Source: Humulus lupulus
Lineage: Eukaryota > Streptophyta > Magnoliopsida > Rosales > Cannabaceae
NCBI RefSeq assembly: GCF_963169125.1
Contig: NC_084796.1
Location: forward strand, 91,558,888-91,622,887
Length of the DNA: 64,000 nt
Direction: 5' to 3'
Position 1 is the first letter of the stretch; every line of letters starts with the position of its first letter. Below the pieces are notes generated by a model. It was given only the letters and a program-made list of their open reading frames with translations, was not told where the DNA came from and searched no databases. The translations under genes and the position numbers were made by a program. Shown in pieces: positions 1 to 8,677 of the stretch.

Positions 1-940
1 TCGTGCTTGAGGACAGTTCATGGTGACTAAAGCACTCGAAATTAAAGGTAAGAAAACTGCACCCGTTTATGTGATTATGTTGGGACTGAGAGTTCCCTAT
101 ACTTGTATGTGATGTCATACGATAGTATTATGCCATGGGAACATTTGATAAACGGCCTAAGAGTGCTGGAATCAATATTTGCGCACAGGACGCGACTCGG
201 CCATTGGTAGCTGAGGTTAATCAAATAATCAGTGAGCTTGGCCTAAGCGATTCAGAGTTAGTAGATTGACCACTGGGCTCGGCCTAAGTGAGTCGACGAC
301 AGTGACTTAAATAGAGGCTGCGGCCTAAGAGCGCCGACCCTAGATATTGTGTGAAACATTTCTTGATGTTAATTTGATGATTGTGGCATGCTCATTGTCT
401 GGATGGTTAATTATTGGTTTGTTGACTGATATTACTGATTATGTTAACGATGCAGTCTATTGAGTATTTGATTAATGATCTGTGAGTTATCTAATTACTA
501 TGGTTGATTATGCTATGCATTATAGTTTTCTTGCTGGGCCTCGGCTCACGGGAGCAACGTGGTGCAGGTAAAGGCAGGGATTTGATGGTTCAACCATGAG
601 TTGGAGAGCTCTGGGGCAAGGTGTACATTTTCAGCTGCTTGGCCACCATGGTTGAGGGTTTGTTCAGGGACGGAAACCTAAAATGTATATTTTACCATTA
701 GAGTGGCCTTGTTTATTTATAACTTTTGGAATTTTTGTAAATATGTCCTTTAAACCCTGTTTTGGGATCCCATGTACTAAATAATTATTTGAATGAAAAT
801 TATTTGCTTATGACCAAAATCTTTTAAACTTAACCTGTTTATGACTAAAGGATCACATTTTCATTTGAAAAACTTGATTAGCAAGTCCTGCACTATTTTA
901 AACACACAGTGTAACGACTTTGGTTACCCATGGCGTTACA
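1..940 (+). repeat. 3' part of a Ty3/gypsy LTR (family B), cut by window start
   Basis: The stretch ends in GGCGTTACA, the usual CA terminus of this LTR family, and lies in the same orientation as the LTR at 23289-24438. It shares with that LTR the box TTGCTGGGC at about 531 followed by GTGCAGGTAAAG, and the palindrome TGGGATCCCA at 763-772, 168 bp before the LTR end. No primer binding site follows position 940, so it is either a solo LTR or the edge of a broken element. Its 5' end lies outside the window. There is no coding capacity. Confidence 0.7.
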
Positions 941-974
941 CTTGGATCCTGAACAAATTATCTTTTTGGGTTGC

Positions 975-1205
975 TAGTGGTCCTCAGAACATTTGAGCAT
1001 TCATCTTGCTCGGTTCCTTGAGGTCCTTGAAACTTGGAGCAATCTTTTTCTTTGTTCATAGAGGTCCTTGGAACCTTTGAGCATTAATCTTCTTCAGTTC
1101 CTGGAGGTCCTCGGAACCTGAAGCATTCATTTTTTCTAGTTCCTCGAGGTCCTCAGATAATTTGAGCCTAAATCTTGCTCGGTACCTTGAGTTCCCCAGA
1201 ACCTA
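975..1205 (+). repeat. tandem repeat, about 42-bp period, five degenerate units
   Basis: Units start near 978, 1021, 1062, 1105 and 1147. Each has the form AGGTCCT(C/T)(A/G)GAACC followed by TTGAGCATTCATCTT and ending in GGTTCCTTG. Spacing is 41-43 bp, so a 14-codon repeat is possible, but stop codons occur in the frames I checked. It lies directly before the Tat gag remnant and may belong to its gag or leader. The evidence is repetition only. Confidence 0.6.
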
Positions 1206-1229
1206 GAGAATTCATTAATTTTCTTGCAG

Positions 1230-2003
1230 AGGAAACCCGTAAGGTCCTTAACCGAGTTCAATGGATGAGCTTAGAGGTTTGTTAATGTAGAAGAGGCGAG
1301 GTCAGCAATTAATATGTCCTCTTAGCCCGTAACTACAACAACAAACGTAAACTCTGCCTCGACCTCGGCGGATCCTGCGGCCTCAAAAACCCCTGTGGAT
1401 AACCCTTCTAACAGAAAGAAGAATGAGGGGAATAATCCCGAGACGGATGGGGGAAAGAAGAAGAAATGGGAAAGATATTTCTCCGTGTACAAAGTGTATG
1501 CCGAGCTCAACGAGTCTCGGGAGAATATCTACCTGGCTAATGAAAACCAGGTCCCTTTCAGGCGTCCGGACCCCATGAGGAACCAGAAAGCAAAGAGAGA
1601 CTCCAGCAAATACTGCCGATTCCATAGAGATATCGGACATACAATCGATGAATGCAGACAACTAAAGGATGAGATTGAAGGCCTAATCTAGAGAGGGTAT
1701 TTTAGGAAATATGTAAGTAACCAAAACCCAAATCAGGCTTCTACTAGCTAGAGGGCAGCTGCAGCACTGCCTGCCCAAAACAGTTACTCCTAAATAAGGG
1801 AGGACGAGCGGCCCCCTCCGATTGATGGAGAAGATGTCGTAAGCATCTCGGGGGGTCCTCATATTGCAGGATCGGGCAGGAACGCCCAAAAACGATACGT
1901 GAATGAGTTGAAAACTAGTGATGGGTCCCCTTACGAACCCGAACCCAAAGCTCCAAAACACCAGAGGGTTAAATCTCAACCTATAACTTTTAGTTGGGGA
2001 GAA
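1230..2003 (+). pseudogene. Tat-type gag remnant
   Basis: Reading from about 1230, the protein shows an AEETRKVLNRVQ-like stretch, a low-complexity linker, a KYCRFHRDIGHTIDEC motif (Cys/His metal-binding knuckle of the Tat type, near 1606-1657) and a DEIEGLI segment. This is the capsid/nucleocapsid polyprotein that packages element RNA. A TAG at 1689-1691 interrupts the frame, and further stops occur near 1750 and 1792. Translation resumes as far as a ITFSWGEL segment, which in this lineage directly precedes the protease, and then stops abruptly at the foreign LTR beginning at 2004. The N-terminal capsid part is missing or replaced by the 42-bp repeats. Confidence 0.75.
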
Positions 2004-2443
2004 TTGTAGAGTCCAAGAACTTTACTTAGCTAGTTAGATTGCAGTATTATAGTATTTATAGTATTATCTTTTTAACTGTGGATTTTTGGTTCAGACCGGG
2101 AATTAATTGGACACTCATAGTAGTACTTGTAGATTTTCTAAGTTTAACCTATAGTTTAAGAATATTAACTTTAACCTAAGGTTTGATTAATATGACTGAT
2201 ATTAAGGATAATATTTATTATACTATAAGGTTTAGATAAACAACCAATAGGATTTTACGCACATGTTATGTATGGATGATTAAGGATTAAGTATTTTGAG
2301 GATTTAATTTAATAAGGGTAAAGTTTGAATGCTTTAAGGTCAGTCAGCTGCTTTGAATACGTTGAGGGCTCAGTCAAGGCTGTTTACTCCATTCAAATTT
2401 AGCTAAAAATGTGTAATTTCGTGTTTAAATTATCAGCGTGTGC

Positions 2444-2570
2444 CGATATATCGCAGCTATAGGGGGCGATATATCGCAGCACGTAGATACGGAAAACATG
2501 AGACGATGCACGACTGCCTCGGGCATACTGGCCCAGGCGATATATCGCCTACAGGGGGTGATATATCGCC
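2444..2570. promoter_or_regulatory. cluster of GATATATC palindromes in LTR U3
   Basis: Four copies of a perfect or near-perfect palindrome occur in 127 bp: 2444-2453, 2466-2477 (GCGATATATCGC), 2536-2549 (GGCGATATATCGCC, 14 bp) and 2557-2570. They lie about 180-300 bp upstream of the LTR TATA box, where enhancer-type sites would be expected. The cluster recurs in the other two family-A LTRs (31692-31800 and 57873-58010). A role as a protein-binding site is inference; what is seen is the conserved symmetrical repetition. Confidence 0.55.
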
Positions 2571-2751
2571 TCCTTCAACTTATTTTGAAACATTTTGAAA
2601 TCGTTTTCCATTCAGCCCTTCAACCTCTTGATAAGTCCAGCACCTTTTTGAACGAGTCTTCAGCCTCTGCTGAACGATAATTCAAAATATTTTCACCTAA
2701 AAAGATATTATTTTTATTCAAGTAAAAATAAGATCCTTTCATTCCTAAACT

Positions 2752-2762
2752 CTATAAATAGG
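2752..2762 (+). promoter_or_regulatory. TATA box of the family-A LTR
   Basis: CTATAAATAGG followed by ACCTAGTACCCAGC is present at the same place in all three family-A LTRs (also 58190-58200, and in reverse at about 31499-31510). It is a canonical plant TATA box, so the U3/R boundary (transcription start) should lie about 30 bp downstream. Confidence 0.7.
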
Positions 2763-4591
2763 ACCTAGTACCCAGCCATTATTCACCTTTTACTCTAAGT
2801 TCAGAGGCTGCAAGTTGCTAGGTGAGTGTGAGAGTTAAACACTTGGGTGGGGAAATCATAAGCTTGATCATCATAAGCTTATCAAACACTTGGGGAAGTA
2901 AGGTTTTATAGTATTTCGGTTTGAGGTGTAGATTGGTCTAACAAGTCTTCAAGGTAACCCAAAACTCTATTTCAATTCTGTACTTTTTCTCATAGTCTTC
3001 TACTCAGCCTCTAACCTTAATTTTTATTTTGGTTAGGAAATCTAAGTTCTTGAGCAAAAAGGTTTTGGTAAGTATGTTTCTCAAAGGTTTAGTCCTTCCA
3101 TTCCTTTCATTTCTTTTTCTTCAGATCTACTCACCCTGTTATATATGGTTTTAGGAGTGTTCCAAAAGTCCCAACTCTGTCCTCACATCCCGGTAACTTT
3201 GGTAAGGAAAATAGGATAGAATCTATATGTTATATGCTTATGTTATCTTATGTTTTATGCTATGAAATATGTTATAAAATATGTTATGAAATATGTATGT
3301 TTGTAGGCTTGGGCATATGACCCATTTGACTAACAAGCCCCAAATAGATTATGGGCATATGACCTACTTAGCTAGTAGGACCCCACTAATCTATTGGGCA
3401 TATGACTTGATTAGTCTATGGGACCCCAAGTAATAATGGCCATTATAGTATGTGCATGATATAAGTGTTATGTTAAGTTTTTATGTTTCTTATGAAATTT
3501 ATGTATATGAACTATGTGGTAGATTTTCCTTGCTGGGCATTAGGCTCATTCCTTTTTGTTTATATGTGCAGGAAAATAGCTATAGTGGCGGTTTGATTCG
3601 TGGATGCTTGGGGAATGTGTATTGGTGGTGAATGGAGTCAAGGAGTCGAGAGTTCGATTTTCGAGGATGTAGTCTTGTTTTATGGTTTTACATGTATTTT
3701 TCTGCACTTGTTATGTAACTCCTTTTATTTTAAATTATGTTTTGTTTTTAAGATAATGGGATCCCATATCCTACTTGACATTTTATGTAAGTAACTCTTA
3801 TTTTTACAAGTTTCCTAATAAAGTTATGGTATTTTCACAATGTAAGTTTTATTAAGGATTAGTATGTTTAGTTTTCGTTAATGGTCCAAAATTCTAGAGT
3901 AGTTGGGTCATTACAGACATTGTATGGCTTTTCAGGAGAAGGGATTGCCTGTATGGGATCCATCGAACTCCCTATAACCTTGGGAGACTACCCGGTCTCG
4001 ACAACCAAGATGATGGAATTTGTAGTAGTGGATCTACCATCGGCCTCCAACGTACTGCTCGGGAGACCCACCCTAGTAGGGCTGGGGGCAGTTTCATCTG
4101 TAAGGCACTTGGCCATCAAGTTCCCGACTTCTAGTGGCATCAGGACACTTAAAGAAGACTAGCTCGCGGGAAGGGAATGCTATAGCATTTCCATTAGAGG
4201 AAAGAAACAGACAAGTGCACAAACACTTGTCATAATTCAGAATAAGGATGGGACAGTCTTTGAGATAGACGAAGAAATGGATATGAGAATAGAGGAAATA
4301 GCTGACCTTAAGCCATTAGAAGAGCTCGAAGAGGTCAAGCTCGAAGAAGTAGACCCCCCGATGACAGTGAAGGTAGGGAAAAACCTTCAAGAAGAAATGA
4401 AATAGCCAAAAATTTGCTTTTTGAAAATGAACTAGGATGTTTTCGCATGGTCACATTCGGACATGGTAGGAATAAATCTGAATGTTGTAAGCCATGCTCT
4501 AAATATTGACAAGAGCTTCCCCTCGAAGCAGTAAAAGCAAAGACTCCTGGACGACAACAGAAAGAAGGCCCTAAAGGAAGAGGTCGACCAG

Positions 4592-5467
4592 TTGAAGGCA
4601 AACTTATTCATACGAGATGCCTTTTACCCTGATTGGGTCGCCAACCCGGTGCTAGTTCTGAAGCCTAACGGGGCATGGCGAACCTGTATTGATTATTCAG
4701 ACCTCAATAAAGCTTGTCCTAAGGACTGCTTCCCCCTACCTCGGATCGACCAGCTTGTAGATGCCACAGTTGGACATGGACTTATTTCATTTATGGACGC
4801 TTATTCTGGATATAACCAGATCTCCATGCATGCCCCAGACCAAGAGCATACGAGTTTTGTGATAGACAAAGGACTGTATTGCTACAATGTCATGCCATTC
4901 AGACTCAAGAATGCTGGAGCCACATACCAACGGATCGTAAACATGATGTTCTCTGAAAAGAGAGGTAATAACATGGAAGTTTATGTTGATGATATGTTAG
5001 TTAAATCTAAACATAGCAGTAACCATGTGGACGACCTTGAAGAGTGCTTTGTCGTGTTACTGAGATACGACATGAAGCTCAACCCCCAAAAGTGCTATTT
5101 TGGAGTGTCGTCAAGGAAGTTCCCAGGTTTCATTGTGAATACCCAGGGAATAGAGGCCAATCCAGACAAGATCCAGGCTGTAATTAATATGCCCTCACCT
5201 CGAAAGCATAAGGATGTCCAAAGTTTGACTGGACGGATGGCAGCACTAAGTAGGTTTATCTCGAAATCTACAGACCGTTGTCTTCCATTTTTCAACATTT
5301 TGAGGGGAGGAAAAAAATTTGAGTGGACAGAAGAATGTGAGTTAGCTTTTCAAGAGCTCAAGAAGCACCTTGCGGAGTCTCCTCTCTTGTCAAAACCTAT
5401 CACAGGAGACGTTTTCTACCTATATTTGGCTACGACCGAGCACGCCATTAGCGCCATGCTCGTCTGA
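4592..5467 (+). pseudogene. reverse transcriptase domain, Tat type
   Basis: Open for 291 codons. The RT core is clear: ANPVLVLKPNGAWR and CIDYSDLNKACPKD near the start, FMDAYSGYNQI (first catalytic Asp), and YVDDMLVKSK with the two catalytic Asp residues at 4982-4993. A LNPQKCYFGV segment and the connection domain follow. The fingers, palm and connection are essentially complete, and the catalytic triad is intact. The frame ends in a TGA where the RNase H would continue. Members of this family copy element RNA into DNA. The N-terminal linker (3 stops upstream) is in the same frame. Confidence 0.85.
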
Positions 5468-5542
5468 GAAGAACAGAAGGTATAAAAGCCAGTATGCTAT
5501 GTTAGCAAAAGGTTACTGGGGGCAGAATCGAGATACCCCCTA

Positions 5543-6151
5543 ATGGAGAAGTTGGCTCTCAACCTAATCGACTCATCTCGAAAGCTCCAACCTTACTTTC
5601 AGGCGCACCCCATCCATGTGCTGACCGATCAACCACTAAGACAAGTCTTATCCAAGCCAGAAGCCTCAGGCCGATTACTAAAATGGGCCATTGATCTCGG
5701 ACAATTAGAGATCACCTACCATCCGAGGACAACCATAATAGGACAGGCCATGACAGACTTCATAGTGGAATGCACTGGAATGACTAACAATGAAGTTATA
5801 ACCCCAGACCGCGAGCTGTGGAAACTTTATGTTGATGGGTCTTCCAATGAAAATGGGTCGGGGGTGGGAATAATACTGATCACCCCAACGGAAAGTCAGT
5901 TTCACTCCACTTTGAGATTTGACTTCGAAGCGTCAAATAGCGAGGCTGAATACGAAGCTCTACTGGCAGGACTTCGAATAGCTAAGGAACTCAAGGCTAA
6001 GGCGATACATTGCTACAGTGACTCCCAGTTGGTGGTCAACCAAATCTTAGGGGAATACCAGGCTCGTTGGACGAGAATGGCAGCATATTTAGAAAAAGCA
6101 AAGGCAGCACTCAAGCTTTTCAAATTTTACACTATAGAAAGGGTTCCCTGA
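5543..6151 (+). pseudogene. RNase H connection plus second (archaeal-type) RNase H
   Basis: Open for 202 codons in the RT frame. The first part (PYFQAHPIHVLTDQPLRQVL, then RLLKWAIDLGQLEITYHPR) is the C-terminal end of the usual gypsy RNase H. A second domain follows: WKLYVDGSSNENGSGVG with a catalytic Asp, SNSEAEYEALLAGLRIAKEL with a catalytic Glu, and YSDSQLVVNQI with a third acidic residue. This second RNase H is the hallmark of the Tat group and supports the lineage call better than any other segment. The frame ends at TGA 6149-6151, just before the linker to integrase. Confidence 0.8.
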
Positions 6152-6164
6152 GAGCAAAATTAGA

Positions 6165-7520
6165 TTGCAGACGCCTTAGCCAAGCTCGGCACATCCACCG
6201 AGGTCGACGAGCTAAATGTCATGCCAATCGAAAATCTATCGACACCCAGTATATGCGAGCCTGAACAGGAAGATGCCTGCATGATAAACTTCGAGCCAAC
6301 CTGGATGACCCCTATAATTGAGTACCTTGAAACCGACATTCTCCCCGAAGAACGGACCAAGGATCGAAAACTGATGTATCAGATTCCCAGGTACACCATT
6401 GTTGATGGAAGGCTATATAGAAGAGGATACTCTATGCCATTACTCTTTTGAGTGACTCCACCTGAGGCTAAGAAGATCATAGAAGAGATTCATGAATGAT
6501 TCTGTGGAGACCACACTAGGGGGCATAGCCTATCCAAGAAAATCATACGCCAAGGGTACTTCTGGCCTACCATCAAAGCAGATTCATTTGATGATGTCAA
6601 GAAATGCGATAAGTGTCAACAGTTTGCCACAATCCCTCGAGCTTCGCGTTCTGAGCTAACTATGATGACCTCCCCATGGCAATTTGCAATCTAGGGAATC
6701 GACCTCATAGCCTCATTGCCAACTGGCAAAGGCGGAGTCAAGTACGCAATAGTCGCAATAGATTACTTTACGAAGTGGACCGAGGTTGAGCCTCTGGCGA
6801 CAATTACCTCGAAAAAATTCTTGGACTTCGTGGTAAAGAATATCATCTACCGATATGGGATACCAAGGAAAACAGTGTCCGATAACGGTACTCAATTCGA
6901 TAGGGACTTGTTTACTAGCTTTTGCAAGAAAATTGGGATAATAAAAAGCTTCTCCTCCATGGCCCATCCCCAAGTGAATGGCCAAGTCGAGGCTGTAAAT
7001 AAAACCCTGAAGAGTTCTATGAAGAAGAAGTTGGAAGAAGCTAAGGGGAAATGGCTCGAAGAATTGCCCCAAGTTTGTTGGGCATATCGAACCACAACCC
7101 GTACTTCAACGGGACACACCCCTTTTTCTCTAGCATATGGATGCAAGGCTATGCTGCCAATCGAGGTCAAAATACCCATCATTTGAACCCACGCTTATGA
7201 TCAAGACTGAAACTAATCCCAGCTCGAAGTAAGTCTCGACCTGATTGAAGAAAGAAAGGACGAGGCTCAACTAAAAAATGTTGCATACCAACAGCGAGCT
7301 ACCTGGTATTTCAATAAAAGGATTCGAGATAGAAAATTCGGTGTGGGAGATTTGGTGCTGAGCCGTGTGTTCTTGGCTGCACGGGACCCAGCTGCTCGTG
7401 TGCTCGGGCCTAATTGGGAAGGACCTTATCCAACATGGCGTCTACAAGTTGGCAAGATTGAATGGGAGTTTGGTACCACGAGCATGGAATAGCGAACATT
7501 TGCGACCTTATTGTCAATAG
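6165..7520 (+). pseudogene. integrase domain, Tat type
   Basis: A zinc-binding HHCC region is readable around 6490-6620 (H at HE*FCGDHTRGH, then KKCDKCQQF). The DDE core follows: DYFTKW near 6760, VSDNGTQFD near 6880 with the second Asp, and PQVNGQVEAVNK near 6970 with the Glu. The C-terminal part includes FGVGDLVLSRVF and AARVLGPNWEGPY, after which a frameshift near 7433 moves the last segment (RAWNSEHLRPY) to another frame. The integrase joins cDNA into the genome. Stops at 6451, 6499, 6694 and 7186 break it. Confidence 0.8.
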
Positions 7521-7747
7521 GACAGGAACAATGACACCTGTAACCATGTTTGTTTATCTTTGCTATGTTTTCGTTAATAAATTGTTCAATTCTGAATAAA
7601 CTTCGTTTTCGTTTCAATATGCTGTATTTTTTGCAAACTCTCTTGATCTAATAACCTATGGTCACACTCATAGGATATTAAGGGGGCATTAGTGGTATAT
7701 ATACCGTCAGCTTGAAAAAATAAAATACCATATACGAAAAGCATAAA
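7521..7747 (+). other. start of Tat 3' untranslated region
   Basis: AT-rich sequence between the end of integrase and the tandem repeat. I see no reading frame of interest. A ATTAAGGGGGCA purine run at about 7678-7689 resembles a polypurine tract but is not followed by an LTR. Confidence 0.5.
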
Positions 7748-8091
7748 AGTGTTTGGATATAACCAAATACGCGAGCTAAGATAGTTTGGGCACAACCAAA
7801 TTATTAAAAATAAAAGTATTTGGATATAACCAAATACGCGAGCTAAGATAGTTTGGACATAACCAAATTGTTAAAAAAAAAGTGTTTGGATATAACCAAA
7901 TACGCGAGCTAAGATAGTTTGGACATAACCAAATTATTTAAAATAAAAGTGTTTGGATATAACCAGATGCACAAGCTAAGATAGTTTGGACATAACCAAA
8001 TTATTAAAAATAAAAGTATTTGGATATAACCAAATGCGCGAGGTAAAGTAATTTGGATAAAACCAAATGCACGTCCTAAGACATAATTAAA
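7748..8091 (+). repeat. 67-bp tandem repeat, five units, each with two hairpins
   Basis: Units begin at 7748, 7815, 7881, 7948 and 8015, spaced 67, 66, 67 and 67 bp; the last unit drifts to 77 bp. Each unit contains TTTGGATATAACCAAA and TTTGGACATAACCAAA, two short inverted repeats (TTTGG, 6-nt loop, CCAAA) about 33 bp apart. The monomer is therefore itself a diverged half-repeat. Tandem arrays in the 3' region of Tat-lineage elements are known and can seed satellite DNA. The unit-to-unit identity is high by eye. Confidence 0.85.
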
Positions 8092-8677
8092 AGTGTATGG
8101 ACTACAAACAAAACACAACCTAAATAGGTTTGGAACAAACCAGCTCAAACTAATCGACAATAAGTTAGAACATAACCTACTTCAAGCTAAGTCGAGATTG
8201 AGGCTGGAATATCTTGCAAAAAGATAGTTTCGACATCATAACCTTGGGGAGTTACCCAAGGACGAGGAAAAGTAACTAAAAAAGCAAGATATAACTAAAC
8301 TGCCTATGTTACACGCCATATAAATACTTTCGGGTGCATGGTAAAAGTAAGTTTTGACCTTGACAAATAACGAGATTGGACACTGATACATCGAGTGAAC
8401 TATGCATGAATGCATCGAAGCTCAAGCTTAAAATCCACCACATGTTTGTATGAATAAACAGACATAAGGACTCTTTAATATAAATTGCTTGAAATGTTTC
8501 ATCTTAGGAAATTTAAAGAAATATTAAAGTAAAGTAAAAAAAAGGTATCATAAATATCGTGAACAAAAGAAAAAATAGCTCTTAAACGAGCTATAAATTG
8601 TCTTGGCCCCAGGGGCATAAAAAAATAAAATAAAAGCTATTACAAAAGATTCAAAGGGACGCAGCCCAGGTCGAGAC
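8092..8677. other. Tat 3' region without recognised features
   Basis: AT-rich sequence with one further degenerate TTTGGATAAAACCAAA half-unit just before it and scattered AACCTA motifs. I see no gene. It separates the tandem repeat from the 3' end of the antisense ORF. Confidence 0.5.

Larger units (their letters stand above)
2004..3915 (+). mobile_element. solo LTR, family A gypsy (1912 bp)
   Basis: It starts TGTAGAGTCCAAG and ends GGGTCATTACA. It matches the LTRs at 30343-32237 (minus) and 57451-59415 (plus) along its length, including the GATATATC palindromes, the TATA box and the TGGGATCCCA box at 3757-3766. There is no internal element sequence on either side: gag of the Tat element precedes it and Tat protease follows. 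The 5-bp flanks (AGAAT and GACAT) do not match, and about 60-70 codons of protease, including the catalytic DSG/DNGSS segment, are missing at the site. Insertion was therefore accompanied or followed by a deletion or a recombination. Confidence 0.85.
3916..7520 (+). pseudogene. Tat-type pol pseudogene (PR C-term, RT, RH, aRH, IN)
   Basis: A single frame can be followed from the C-terminal half of an aspartic protease (GFSGEGIACMGSIELP and LLGRPTLVGLGAV) through RT, RNase H, a second RNase H and integrase. It is interrupted by stops at about 4162, 4403, 4432, 4534, 5467, 5485, 6151, 6163, 6451, 6499, 6694 and 7186. The N-terminal half of the protease with the catalytic aspartate is absent because the solo LTR occupies its place. 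Most stops look like single transitions in otherwise conserved codons, which suggests a domain order preserved by recent decay rather than rearrangement. Confidence 0.85.

Noticed and set aside
7748..8091. CRISPR-like direct repeats
   Set aside because: Units are contiguous tandem copies without unique spacers, in a plant retroelement 3' region.
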